NCBI RefSeq assembly: GCF_039538045.1
Contig: NZ_BAABBQ010000001.1
Span: 2,130,001 to 2,194,000 of the forward strand
DNA: 64,000 nucleotides
Direction of reading: 5' to 3'
Source: Sphingomonas swuensis
GTDB taxonomy: Bacteria; Pseudomonadota; Alphaproteobacteria; Sphingomonadales; Sphingomonadaceae
Part shown: positions 54,414-63,800 of the stretch, piece after piece
Position numbering within the stretch: position 1 is the first letter of the stretch
Layout of the letters: the number at the start of each line of letters is the position of its first letter
Program-made: the position numbers and the translations under genes
Notes under the pieces: generated by a model
The model's input: only the letters and a program-made list of their open reading frames with translations
Told to the model about the DNA's origin: nothing
Database searches by the model: none

Positions 54414-55123
54414 TCAGCCTTGCAGAAGATCTCGCAAGGTTTGCTGAAGGCGTTCCCCAAGCCGAAGGTGTCGAGCTTGCAACCCGGCGGCTTCGGCTGC
54501 GACAACGTCGTTCTTCAGCGAGTTCCCCACCATCAGGACCTCCGAAGGTTCTACAGCTAAGCGCTTGCATGTCTCTTCATAGAAGAGGGCTGATGGCTTG
54601 GCCGAGCCTACCTCAAAGGAAAGAATCTGGACGTCGACCAGACTGCCCAGCCAGTTTTTGAGTGGCTCGGAGTACGGCAGGGCGAGGTGGATGCGACCGC
54701 AAGGCGATATCCCAGGTCACGCAAATGCTGCAGCGCTTCGATTGCACCTGGCAAAGGCTGAACGGAGGCGAGTTCATTCAGCAGATCGGCTTCGAGTTTT
54801 TCCAGTATGCCAGCCCGAAGTTCAATCCGAGGCATGTTGCGCTCGACAACATCCCTAAGCGACATGGGCAAAGTCATCGGTGACGGGTCCAAGCGGCCGC
54901 CAGCAAGTGCCGCGAGCTGCTGATAGGGCCCTCTCCTGTTCGTGATCGTCAGCAGCGTGTCGTAGCAGTCGAATGCAATTGCTTGTGGCCGCCAGTCGAG
55001 GGTTCGCCGTTGGGCGATTGGCGGTCTGTCAGTTGAGTTCGGTATAGGGATTTCGAAGATGTCCTTCCGGGCGAGGTATTGCCCATTGGCAGCTTGCGCG
55101 TCGACCGTCTGCCTTCCCCTCAC
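54414..55123 (-). pseudogene. HAD-family hydrolase broken by a one-base frameshift
   Basis: The first part encodes IAFDCYDTLLTITNRRG (HAD motif I) to ALQHLRDLGYRLAVAS. The frame then breaks near 54688, and the sequence continues in another frame as ALPYSEPLKNWLGSLV, VGSAKPSALFYEETC and VLMVGNSLKNDVVAAEAAGL (motifs III/IV). One inserted A would restore ASNLALPY, so a single-base deletion or an assembly error is the likely cause. The GTG at 55123 is the furthest start; the true one is uncertain. Confidence 0.75.
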
Positions 55124-55169
55124 AGGAGCAGTCGCAATCGATCAGCGCGCAAGCTGCCGGGCTCAGCAG

Positions 55170-55937
55170 CTATTGATCGAAACGGTGTTCAATCAGGACG
55201 TTGAAGCCAGCCGCGAGCGCTGAGTTCGGCTCATGTGTGATTTGGGCCAGCAAGTACGCCATTGCCTCGGAGAGCAGGGAAATGGCCACAGGCTGAGAGG
55301 GGTCGAATCCAGCCCGGACGGTGGCGATGCTCGACACCCGCCCCCCGAGCCGTTCCCGCAACTGCTCTCTTGCAGCACCTTCGTCGGTTGCCATCGTTGC
55401 GAAGAATACGTGAAGAACCCCGTCCTGACCCTGCTCAGCGTACGTCGCCGTGAAGAGTGTCGGTCCCCACTGCATCAGCGCAATGTCATCCCGTTTGAGG
55501 CTGCGGTCAGCATGTCGGATCACGATCGGAGCTTCGTCATCGCAGTCCGAAGAGGAAAGCAGCTCAGACATGTCCTGCGGCGCCATGTCATAAACAGCTG
55601 TTGCTCCATGCAGAACGATCGCCCGCATGAACATGGTGCGATCCACGCACGCAGTCAGTGCGTTGCGACCACCGAACAGGCTCCTGGGTGCCGCCATCCA
55701 GGCGGCGGGGTCATAGGACGAACGTTCCCGAGCGAAGCGTGAGCCGGTCTCCGCCGCAACGAATACCAGTCGACCGAGCTGGCGATGCGTCAGGGTAATC
55801 CTGATGTCGCTGGGGGAATCTGGCTCGAGCGGATCGCAGAAAGAGATGCTTTGGACATCGCTCTCATGATGCTGACGCACTCGCGCTGGATCAAAAGGCG
55901 CCATCGCCGAGGCCGGGCAATCAATCCAATCTTGCAT
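55170..55937 (-). CDS. Unknown protein under a MerR-type box
   Basis: 255 aa, soluble, acidic; no signal peptide. The N-terminus has MQDWIDCPASAMAPFDPARV and the middle ITLTHRQLGRLVFVAAETG; the C-terminal third (ISLLSEAMAYLLAQITHEPN) looks helical. No family recognised. A near-palindromic MerR-type operator lies 53 bp upstream, shared in type with the antitoxin-like gene behind it. Confidence 0.65.
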   Translation of the reverse strand: MQDWIDCPASAMAPFDPARVRQHHESDVQSISFCDPLEPDSPSDIRITLTHRQLGRLVFVAAETGSRFARERSSYDPAAWMAAPRSLFGGRNALTACVDRTMFMRAIVLHGATAVYDMAPQDMSELLSSSDCDDEAPIVIRHADRSLKRDDIALMQWGPTLFTATYAEQGQDGVLHVFFATMATDEGAAREQLRERLGGRVSSIATVRAGFDPSQPVAISLLSEAMAYLLAQITHEPNSALAAGFNVLIEHRFDQ

Positions 55938-55989
55938 CCTATGCTCCCTGTCTGACCGCAATCGAACGGCCGCAGACGAAGGTAGGTTA

Positions 55990-56010
55990 ACCTTAAAGTA
56001 ACTACAAGGT
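55990..56010 (-). promoter_or_regulatory. MerR-type operator 1
   Basis: On the minus strand ACCTTGTAGTTACTTTAAGGT, a 21-base dyad with two mismatched pairs. It follows TAAACC in the -35 position. The 13-mer TAAACCTTGTAGT is identical in operator 2 at 56464-56490. No strong -10 is visible (TAACCT at 18 bp). Confidence 0.6.
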
Positions 56011-56047
56011 TTACAGGGTGAGCATTATGAGCGCCACCATCATGGTC

Positions 56048-56428
56048 TTATTGGCATTGGGCTTCGAGGTACTCGGCTAGCATGCGCAGGACGTCTAAAT
56101 GGCCGGTTGTAAGGGTTTCGATTGCCGAGCGCCCCTCGAACATCGGCACCTTCCCCGGCGAACGCATCCACTGGGCCGCGCGACCTTCGGCAGGTAAGAG
56201 CGTGTTTATCGCCCGGTAGATCCGGAATATGTATGAAAGTCTGAGAAGAGTGTCCTCGCTGAGCGGAGGGACATGATCTGCGGCCGATACAACCGATCTA
56301 TCATTCAGATTCAGGCTCAAAATGGCTGTCTGCTCAGCCTCGTTCAAACCCCAACCTTCAGCGATTCGGCCGAATGTTCGCAGTCCGGCTCCACTGAGAT
56401 CGCGGTGTGTCCCTCGCTTGATCACCAT
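56048..56428 (-). CDS. MbcA/ParS/Xre antitoxin family protein, orphan
   Basis: 126 aa: N-terminal Xre-like helical region (GLRTFGRIAEGWGLNEAEQT), then the toxin-binding domain AAQWMRSPGKVPMFEGRSAIETL and VLRMLAEYLEAQC. Such antitoxins normally sit beside a RES NAD-degrading toxin; none is adjacent. The gene lies directly downstream of a metal-type MerR operator, which is unexpected for an antitoxin. Confidence 0.78.
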   Translation of the reverse strand: MVIKRGTHRDLSGAGLRTFGRIAEGWGLNEAEQTAILSLNLNDRSVVSAADHVPPLSEDTLLRLSYIFRIYRAINTLLPAEGRAAQWMRSPGKVPMFEGRSAIETLTTGHLDVLRMLAEYLEAQCQ

Positions 56429-56463
56429 GTCCCTGCTCGATGAATGGAGCTGCGAAACATAGA

Positions 56464-56490
56464 AAAGGTTATAGCGACTACAAGGTTTAA
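56464..56490 (-). promoter_or_regulatory. MerR-type operator 2
   Basis: Minus strand TAAACCTTGTAGTCGCTATAACC: the dyad TTGTAG-TCG-CTATAA has one mismatched pair and follows a TAAACC -35-like hexamer; TTCTAT at 19 bp could be the -10. It ends 36 bp before the antitoxin-like start. Confidence 0.6.
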
Positions 56491-56493
56491 GTG

Positions 56494-56913
56494 CTAAGCG
56501 TGGTCATCCATGCATTGCTCGTGATCAGCCAATGAAAGCATGATCCGGCAATCTGAAATCTGCCCACCTCTACACTGCGAGATCATGCGCTTGAGCTCGG
56601 CCTGTAGCTTAGTGAGCTGCCCAATCTTTCGTTTGACGGCCGTAAGTTGCTGGCTTGCGATCCGGTCGGCCTCACTGCAATCTTGGTCCGGGGATTCCGA
56701 TAACTCGAGCAGCGACCGAATATCTGCGATCTCAAAACCGAGGCCTCTCGCGTGGCGAATGAACGTCAGGCGTTCAACGTCTCGGACATCGTAGTTACGG
56801 TAGTTTCCGTCTGTCCGCCCGGCCTTCGGAAGAAGGCCAATTCGTTCGTAATAGCGGATGGTTTCCGTGTTCGTCCCGGTCGCCTTTCCGAGCTGACCGA
56901 TTTTCAATGCCAT
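56494..56913 (-). CDS. MerR-family Cd/Zn/Pb-responsive regulator (CadR/ZntR-like)
   Basis: 139 aa: LKIGQLGKATGTNTETIRYYERIGLLP winged helix (residues 3-29) and metal cysteines in DQDCSEAD and SQCRGGQISDC. The three-cysteine pattern with an extended C-terminal loop (DHEQCMDDH) fits CadR/PbrR/ZntR. It diverges from the cation-efflux gene at 57138 with a matching operator, and two more similar sites lie downstream. Confidence 0.88.
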   Translation of the reverse strand: MALKIGQLGKATGTNTETIRYYERIGLLPKAGRTDGNYRNYDVRDVERLTFIRHARGLGFEIADIRSLLELSESPDQDCSEADRIASQQLTAVKRKIGQLTKLQAELKRMISQCRGGQISDCRIMLSLADHEQCMDDHA

Positions 56914-57076
56914 GTCAGTGTCCCCTCGGACCGGCGATAAAACGCCCAGCCCAAGTCCGTCGACTCATTCCTTGCTGAATCTTGGCTTCAGGGTTTCACG
57001 ATCTCCAACGCATCATCGAAATGCCCGAGTGTCAGCCTTGGCGTTGATGAAGCGGTGCCGACGTTCGGATCGGCGC

Positions 57077-57107
57077 TTGACCCTGTACTTGCTACAAGGT
57101 CCATAAA
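57077..57107 (+). promoter_or_regulatory. MerR-type promoter of the cation-efflux gene
   Basis: TTGACC (57077-57082), 19-bp spacer with the dyad CCTGTACTTGCTACAAGG (one mismatch in the arms), -10 CATAAA (57102-57107). A standard MerR-type over-spaced promoter 30 bp before the start codon. Confidence 0.8.
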
Positions 57108-57137
57108 CCTATCACACCGATTCGGTCGAGGTGACAA

Positions 57138-57776
57138 ATGGCTTGCAATCACTGTCCGTCGGAGGTGTCCAACGCGGCGACCGATGCGCTCTGGCGTCAA
57201 GCGCTGTGGATTGCACTGGCGGTAAATGGCGGGATGTTTGCCATCGAGCTTATCGCCGGCGTCATGGCCGACAGCAAGTCGCTTCAGGCCGATGCGCTCG
57301 ACTTCTTTTCGGACGCCGCCAATTACGCCATATCGCTCGGCGTTGCGGGTATGGCGCTCGCCTGGCGCGCGCGTGCCGCCCTCTTCAAGGGCATCACCCT
57401 CCTTCTGCTCGGCGCTTACGTGGTCACCGCCGTCGTCGTTGCTGCCTTGCAGGGGTCCAGTCCCGAACCATTCGTCATGGGCGGCGTCGGCATCGCGGCG
57501 CTCGTGGCCAACATCGCTGTCGCTGTGATGCTGTTCCGCTGGCGTTCGGGTGATGCCAACATGCAGTCCGTCTGGATCTGCAGCCGCAACGACGCGATCG
57601 CGAATATAGCGGTTGTGGCCGCCGCAGTGGGGGTATTCGGAAGCGGCACGCGGTGGCCTGATCTGATCGTGGCTGGCTTGATGGCGGCCCTCAGTTTTGC
57701 CGGCGGCTGGAAGATCGTGCGGCTCGCAATGGCGGAGCTTCGAACGGCTTCGACCCAAGCTGCAGTGCACCCGTAA
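57138..57776 (+). CDS. Cation diffusion facilitator-type metal efflux transporter
   Basis: 212 aa: Cys/His N-terminus (MACNHCPSEV), six hydrophobic helices with the conserved DALDFFSDAANY (metal-binding Asp pair) and SRNDAIANIAVV. It lacks the usual cytoplasmic C-terminal domain, as in the short MerR-linked CDF family. It exports Zn/Cd/Co. GAGGTG precedes the ATG. Confidence 0.9.
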   Translation: MACNHCPSEVSNAATDALWRQALWIALAVNGGMFAIELIAGVMADSKSLQADALDFFSDAANYAISLGVAGMALAWRARAALFKGITLLLLGAYVVTAVVVAALQGSSPEPFVMGGVGIAALVANIAVAVMLFRWRSGDANMQSVWICSRNDAIANIAVVAAAVGVFGSGTRWPDLIVAGLMAALSFAGGWKIVRLAMAELRTASTQAAVHP

Positions 57777-57826
57777 AGGCATGGGCTTTCCCTTTTCCAA
57801 GCATCGCTGGTAGAGGCCGGCTCACG

Positions 57827-58159
57827 ATGCGTCGCATTCTACCCTTGGTCAGTGCCCTGATGCTGATGCTTGTCCTTTGGACGGGCAGCGTAGCGCATGC
57901 GGCCGAGGCGTTTGGCTGCGCCGAGTTGTCGGCGAGCGCCGAGGGCCACTTCGACGGGGACAGCGATGAGGTCCCTGCAGACGGCGACAAGGCGACACCG
58001 CATCATCACAGTGCCTGCCATGGTCACTGTGTGGGCACACCGTTGGAAGACACCAGCGACGCTCTTCCAAACGTTGCCGCCGCGAATGTGATCGCGCCCA
58101 CGGCCGCGTTCCACTTCGGCAACGACCCCGGGACCGCATTGCGCCCCCCGATCGCCTGA
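57827..58159 (+). CDS. His-rich periplasmic protein of the czc locus
   Basis: 110 aa with a signal peptide (LPLVSALMLMLVLWTGSVAHA), an acidic region and the metal-binding-like THHHSACHGHC-type cluster (HHHSACHGHCVG). Proteins of this form commonly precede czcC. Likely a periplasmic Zn/Cd/Co chaperone or buffer; no named family. Confidence 0.7.
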   Translation: MRRILPLVSALMLMLVLWTGSVAHAAEAFGCAELSASAEGHFDGDSDEVPADGDKATPHHHSACHGHCVGTPLEDTSDALPNVAAANVIAPTAAFHFGNDPGTALRPPIA

Positions 58160-58225
58160 CGACACGCTGACGCTGGCTGGATGCGGTCCGGCTGGCTCTT
58201 TCAGTGCCGTCAGGAGTCCTTCTAC

Positions 58226-59563
58226 ATGTCTCGTTTTCTCGCTGCGGCTATCGCCGTAGCCTTCGTACCCGTGGCGGGTGCCGGTGCGCAGGTGAGTACG
58301 CCTGCTACGCCGCGCGTCGGCTCGCCCACTGCTACACCCCGCGCTGGGCCTCCAGCGCCCTTACCTTCTGCGAACCTTCCCGTGCTGGTGCCGCGAAGCG
58401 GACCGCTTCCATCGTCGCTGACGCTTGTTCAAGCATTGGAGGAAGCCGAAGCCCGATCACCGGCAGTGCTTGCTGCCCGCGCTCGCGTCGAGGCGGCATC
58501 CGCCCGCATCGGACAGGCCGGTCTTCGGTCCAACCCGGAGCTCAGCGTCGAGGTCGAGAACTTTCTCGGGACCGGCGATCTGGCCGGGTTGCGGGCGACC
58601 GAGACTACGGTCGCAGTGAACCAGCGCCTCGATCTCGGCGGGCGCCGGCGAGCCCGCGTTACGGCGGCGCAAGCCGCGCTGACGGCCGAACGCATCCGGC
58701 TCAGCATCGCCCGCGCAGACCTCGCCCAATCGGTGAGGGAACAGTTCGCTCGCGCCATCGTGGCTCGCGACCGTCTCCGCTTGGCGGAAGACAACAATGA
58801 GCGCGCCCGAGAACTCGCACGCATCGCCCAGATCTTGGTCGACAATGGCCGTGAGCCTCCCCTTCGCGCCCTCCGCGCGAGATCGGCGGCGACACAAGCT
58901 GCCGCAGACCTTGAGGCAGCGCGTGCCGAGGAGCGGTCTTCCCGAGCGACCTTGGTTTCGCTCTTTGGCGTTACCGATCCGGTCCAGAGCCTGAGCGGGG
59001 GTCTCATCGATCTCACGCCGAGGCTCGTAAACCCCGGGATCAGCCTCGAGGTGCGCCTAGCCGAGGCCGAACGCCTCGTTGCCGAAGCGACGCTGAGACA
59101 AGAGCAGGCCGCCAGCCGGCTCGACCCCGCCGTAGGATTGGGTATCCGCCATGTGCGAGAGGCGGGCGCCGTGGCGCTCGTGGGCGGAGTGTCGCTACCA
59201 CTGCCGGTTTTCGACCGCAACCGGGGCAATATCGAAGCCGCTCGGGCCGGCATCCGCTCTGCTGAAGCCAATCTCGCCAACATTCGCGCGTCGGTGCAGG
59301 TCAGAGCTGCGAATGCTGTGACCAACGTTCAGTCGGCCACGACACGGGTGGAAGCGCTCGAGCGGTCCGCCATTCCGGAGGCCACCGAGGCGCTTCGGCT
59401 GTCGCGCCTAGCCTACATTCAAGGCCGGGCTTCGCTGGTCGAATTGCTCGATGCCCAGTCGGCGTACCGCGAAGCTCAAGCAGCCCTCATCGATGCCCGC
59501 CTCGCGCAGGCTCTCGCGACCGCCGAACTCGGCCGGGTCGCAGCACAACAGGATCCCCAATGA
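58226..59563 (+). CDS. czcC: TolC-family outer-membrane efflux protein CzcC
   Basis: 445 aa with a signal peptide (SRFLAAAIAVAFVPVAGAGAQ), a Pro/Thr-rich linker, and two TolC coiled-coil repeats (LTLVQALEEAEARSPAVLAA ... RLSRLAYIQGRASLVELLDA). It forms the outer-membrane duct of the CzcCBA pump. AGGAG precedes ATG 58226; ATGA overlap with czcB. Confidence 0.92.
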   Translation: MSRFLAAAIAVAFVPVAGAGAQVSTPATPRVGSPTATPRAGPPAPLPSANLPVLVPRSGPLPSSLTLVQALEEAEARSPAVLAARARVEAASARIGQAGLRSNPELSVEVENFLGTGDLAGLRATETTVAVNQRLDLGGRRRARVTAAQAALTAERIRLSIARADLAQSVREQFARAIVARDRLRLAEDNNERARELARIAQILVDNGREPPLRALRARSAATQAAADLEAARAEERSSRATLVSLFGVTDPVQSLSGGLIDLTPRLVNPGISLEVRLAEAERLVAEATLRQEQAASRLDPAVGLGIRHVREAGAVALVGGVSLPLPVFDRNRGNIEAARAGIRSAEANLANIRASVQVRAANAVTNVQSATTRVEALERSAIPEATEALRLSRLAYIQGRASLVELLDAQSAYREAQAALIDARLAQALATAELGRVAAQQDPQ

Positions 59564-60771
59564 CCGTGATCGAACGCGCAACCACCGCCATCCGTATCCG
59601 TGATGGCCGCTCCAAGTTCATGGCTGGCGGAGCCGCGCTCGCCCTACTCGCCGGCCTGGGCGGCGTGCTGATTGGCAGGAGCATGGCACCCGAACCCGTC
59701 GCGAGGAGCGCCGAAGCCCCTGCTGCCGAAGCGGAAGAAGGCGAGGAGCACGGTCCCGAGGGCTTTATTCCCATGACGCCGGTTCAGCTGGCGACAAACG
59801 GCATTGCCGTCGAGCGGGTCTCCTCGGGCTCCATCCTCTCAGAAGTCATCTCGCAGGCAATCGTGACCGCGCCACCCGAAGGGCAAGCGCTAGTCACTGC
59901 CAGGGCCGACGGCGCTATCACCCGCATCAACAAGCGGCTTGGCGATCCTGTCGGCGCCGGTGAGACGATCGCCCTGCTGGAAAGCCGTGAAGCGGCAGCC
60001 TTCGTCGCCGAGCGCAACGCTGCCGCAGCCCGGGCTCAGGCAGCGCGAGCTGCTGCGGCCCGCGAGCAACGGCTATTCAACGCAAAGGTGACCGCCCGGC
60101 AAGACCTGGAAGCCGCCGTCGCCGTTCGGCAGACGGCCGAAGCCGAACTGCAACGTGCCGAAGCAGCCGTCAGGACAGCCGGCGTTACCGGCGACGGCCG
60201 CTACCTTGCAGTACGGTCACCGATTGGCGGCAGGATCACCGAGGTGGACACGCAGCTCGGCGCCTATGTGGCTGCTGGCGCGGAGCTCTTCAACGTCTCC
60301 AATCCCAATAGCATCCAGGTTGAGGCGGCTGTTCCCGTGCCCGAAGCGCAGCGGCTCCAACCGGGCGATCGAGCGGTCGTGGAGCTTCCCGGAGGCGGCA
60401 TCGTCGAGGCTCGGGTTCGCTCGATCACTCCATCGGCCGACGCGCAGAGCCGGGCGGTAGGAGTCGTCCTGCAACTTTCCGGTGCTCCTGGCGGTCTGCG
60501 CCAGGGCCAGGCGGTCCGTACCCGCATCACACCGAGCAACAGCGAGGTCACCGGCATCATCCTTCCCGAAGATGCCATCCAGCAGATCGAGGGCCGCGAC
60601 ACCGTGTTTGTCCAGGTGAAGGGCGGCTTCCAAGCCGTTCCGGTCCAGATCGGCCAACGCAGCGGCGGCCGGGTCGAGATCCTGAAAGGCCTTCAGCCCG
60701 GTCAGGCAGTCGTCTCGCGCGGTGCCTTCGCCCTCAAGTCGCAGCTTGGAGCGAGTGAAGCGGAACACTGA
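59560..60771 (+). CDS. czcB: RND efflux periplasmic adaptor CzcB
   Basis: 403 aa: membrane anchor near residues 22-42, His/Glu-rich stretch (EAEEGEEHGPEG), lipoyl-like domain (GAGETIALLESREAAAFVAE), alpha-hairpin and beta-barrel (VRSPIGGRITEVDTQLG). It joins CzcA to CzcC. The start overlaps the czcC stop. Confidence 0.93.
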   Translation: MTVIERATTAIRIRDGRSKFMAGGAALALLAGLGGVLIGRSMAPEPVARSAEAPAAEAEEGEEHGPEGFIPMTPVQLATNGIAVERVSSGSILSEVISQAIVTAPPEGQALVTARADGAITRINKRLGDPVGAGETIALLESREAAAFVAERNAAAARAQAARAAAAREQRLFNAKVTARQDLEAAVAVRQTAEAELQRAEAAVRTAGVTGDGRYLAVRSPIGGRITEVDTQLGAYVAAGAELFNVSNPNSIQVEAAVPVPEAQRLQPGDRAVVELPGGGIVEARVRSITPSADAQSRAVGVVLQLSGAPGGLRQGQAVRTRITPSNSEVTGIILPEDAIQQIEGRDTVFVQVKGGFQAVPVQIGQRSGGRVEILKGLQPGQAVVSRGAFALKSQLGASEAEH

Positions 60772-60816
60772 TCGTGTTGCCCGCTCCTCGCCCCATCTCA
60801 TCAGGATTGATCCCAC

Positions 60817-63800
60817 ATGATTGAGCGTATTCTCGACGCTGCGATCCGCTTCCGCTGGGCCACAATAGGCCTGACCTTGGTGATCGCGCTGTATGGCGCC
60901 TTCCAGCTTTTCAAGCTGCCCATCGACGCCGTTCCCGACATCACTAACAAGCAGGTGCAGGTCAACGTCTCTGCCCCGCAGTTCAGCCCGCTCGACATGG
61001 AGCGGCTTGTCACCTTCCCGATGGAAACCACGCTCGCTGGCATTCCTGGCCTCGATTATACGAGGTCGATCTCGCGCAATGGCTTCGCGCAGGTGACAGC
61101 GGTGTTCGACGAGAAGGTCGACATCTACTTCGCCCGGCAACAGGTCGCGGAACGGCTGGCCCAGGCGAGCGAAAGCCTGCCGGATGGCGTTCAGCCGCAG
61201 ATGGGGCCGGTGTCCACCGGTCTTGGCGAGGTGCTGATGTGGTCGGTCGATTACGAGCCGACCGCCACAGCGAAAAATCCGAAGATCGCCGGCCGCCCCG
61301 GCTTTCAGCCCGATGGATCCTACCTCACCATCGAAGGGGAGAGGCTCACAGACGAGGTTTCGAAGCTTGCCTACCTGCGGACCATCCAGGATTGGGTGAT
61401 CCGCCCGCAACTGCGCAACGTGGCCGGCCTGGCCGGCGTCGACAGCATCGGCGGATATGAGAAGCAGTTCGTCGTCCAGCCGGACCCGGCTCGCCTGGCA
61501 TCCTACGGGGTATCGTTCACCGAGCTTGCCGACGCCCTCGAAGGCTCGAACATCTCGGTTGGCGCCAACTTCATCCAGCGGGCCGGTGAAGCCTTCCTGG
61601 TGCGCGCCGATGCCCGCATCCGGCATATCGACGAGATCGGCGGCACGGTTATCGCCAATCGCAACGGGGTTGCAGTCCGCGTGTCGGACGTGGCGACGGT
61701 TCGATTGGGCGGTGAGCTGCGCACGGGTGCAGCATCTACCAATGGCAAGGAAGTCATCGTCGGAACGGCGTTGATGCTGGCTGGCTCGAATAGCCGGATC
61801 GTTGCCGAGGCCGTCGCCGAGCGCCTTCAGGAAGTAGCCAAATCGCTCCCTCCCGGCGTTAAGGTGACACCCCTCTACGATCGCTCAGCACTCGTGGATG
61901 CGACGATCTCGACGGTCGAGAAGAACCTGATCGAGGGCGCCCTTCTCGTCATCGCCGTTCTCTTCTGGCTGCTCGGTAATATCCGCGCCGCCATCATCGC
62001 GGCGCTGGTGATCCCGCTGTCATTCCTGATGATGGCGATCGGCATGACCCGCTACGGGGTGTCGGGCAACTTGATGAGCCTCGGCGCGCTCGACTTTGGT
62101 CTCATTGTCGACGGCTCGATCATCATCATCGAGAACTGCCTGCGAAGGTTAGCAGAACGGCAGCACCGCGAAGGTCGCCTTCTTCAACTCTCGGAGCGGC
62201 TGCACGAGGTCTTCGAGGCCGCCAAGGAGATGGTCCGCCCGACCCTTTACGGGCAGGCAATTATTCTTCTCGTGTTCGCGCCCTTGCTCACCTTTACGGG
62301 TGTCGAAGGTAAGATGTTCACGCCGATGGCGATCACCGTCATCTTCGCTCTCGTTGGTGCCTTCATCCTCTCGCTGACCTTCGTGCCGGCGATGGTCGCC
62401 GTGCTGATTAAGGGCAAGGTTGCGGAGAAGGATGTCGCGGTCATCCGCTGGACCAAGGAACGGTATGAGCCGCTCCTCGGCAAGGTGCTCTCGCGGCCGA
62501 AGCCGTGGATTGGCACAGGTTTGGGGGTCTTCGCCCTCGCTGGTGTTCTCTTCACGACCCTGGGTCAGGAGTTCATTCCGCAACTCGACGAAGGCGACGC
62601 CTCGGTTCAGGCAATCCGCATTCCCTCAACATCGCTCGATCAATCCCTGGCCATGCAGCTGAGGGTTGAGCGGGCGATCTCCTCGCTTCCCGAGGTTGCC
62701 TTCATCTACTCGAAGACGGGCACGGCTGAGGTCGCCACAGACCCCATGCCGCAAAACATCTCGGATTCTTTCGTCATCCTGAAGCCGAGCAAGGAGTGGC
62801 CGGAAGGCGTCGACACCAAGGACGAGGTGGTCGAGCGCATCGAGGAGAAGATGGGTTCGCTCACCGGCAATGCCTTCGAGGTCAGTCAGCCCATCGAGAT
62901 GCGCTTCAACGAGCTCATTGCGGGCGTTCGGGGGGACGTAGCTATCAAGGTCTTCGGCGACGACCTCGCCAAGCTTGAGACCGTTGCGGCACAGGTCGCA
63001 TCGTCGATCGGCAAGGTTCAAGGCACGGCGGATCTTCGCTCCGAACAGACGGCTGGCTTCCCGACCTTGGAGGTGCTGTTCAACCGCCCCGCCATCGCGA
63101 GCTATGGGCTGACGGTCGACGAGGTTGCGAACACGGTCGCGGCAGCCCTTGGCGGCCGTGAGGCCGGCATCGTCTTCGAGGGCGACCGTCGGTTTGATAT
63201 CGTGGTGCGGCTCGACAACCCGACGCGCGACAATCTCGAAGCCATCGGCGCCCTCCCAGTGATGCTGGAGAACAGCGGTGCCGGAGCTCGGACCTCGGTT
63301 CCTCTTCGCGAGGTCGCCAGCTTCCGCTTCGCTGACGGCGTGAACCAGGTCAGCCGGGAAAACGGACAACGGCGCGTGGTCGTTCAGGCCAACGTCCGTG
63401 GTCGCGACCTCGGCTCCTATGTCGAGGCCGCGCGCGCTGCGGTCGAGCGTGACGTGAAGCTGCCACCCGGCGTCTTCATCGAGTGGGGTGGCCAGTACGA
63501 AAATCTCCAGGCCGCCTCGGCGAGGCTCTCGCTGGTCATCCCGGCGGTGTTCCTTCTGATCTTCGGCATCCTCTACATGGCTCTGCGAAGCTTCAGCTCG
63601 GCGCTCGCCGTCTACTCGGCCGTGCCGCTAGGGCTTGCCGGAGGCGTCTTCGGCCTAGTGCTGTCCGGCTTCCCTTTCTCCATCTCGGCCGCCGTCGGCT
63701 TCATTGTGCTGTCGGGGGTCACCGTTCTGAACGGCCTGGTCGTGATGACCAGTATCCAGCAGCGAATCGGCGCGGGCGAAAGCATCGATGCCAGCATCCG

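Noticed and set aside
55170..55937. Considered as the RES-type toxin partner of the antitoxin-like gene
   Set aside because: I cannot find the Arg, Glu, Ser pattern or fold landmarks of RES toxins, and it has its own operator and a 110-bp gap.
60217..61626. 469-codon minus-strand frame spanning czcB and czcA
   Set aside because: It crosses two real genes and has shadow composition.
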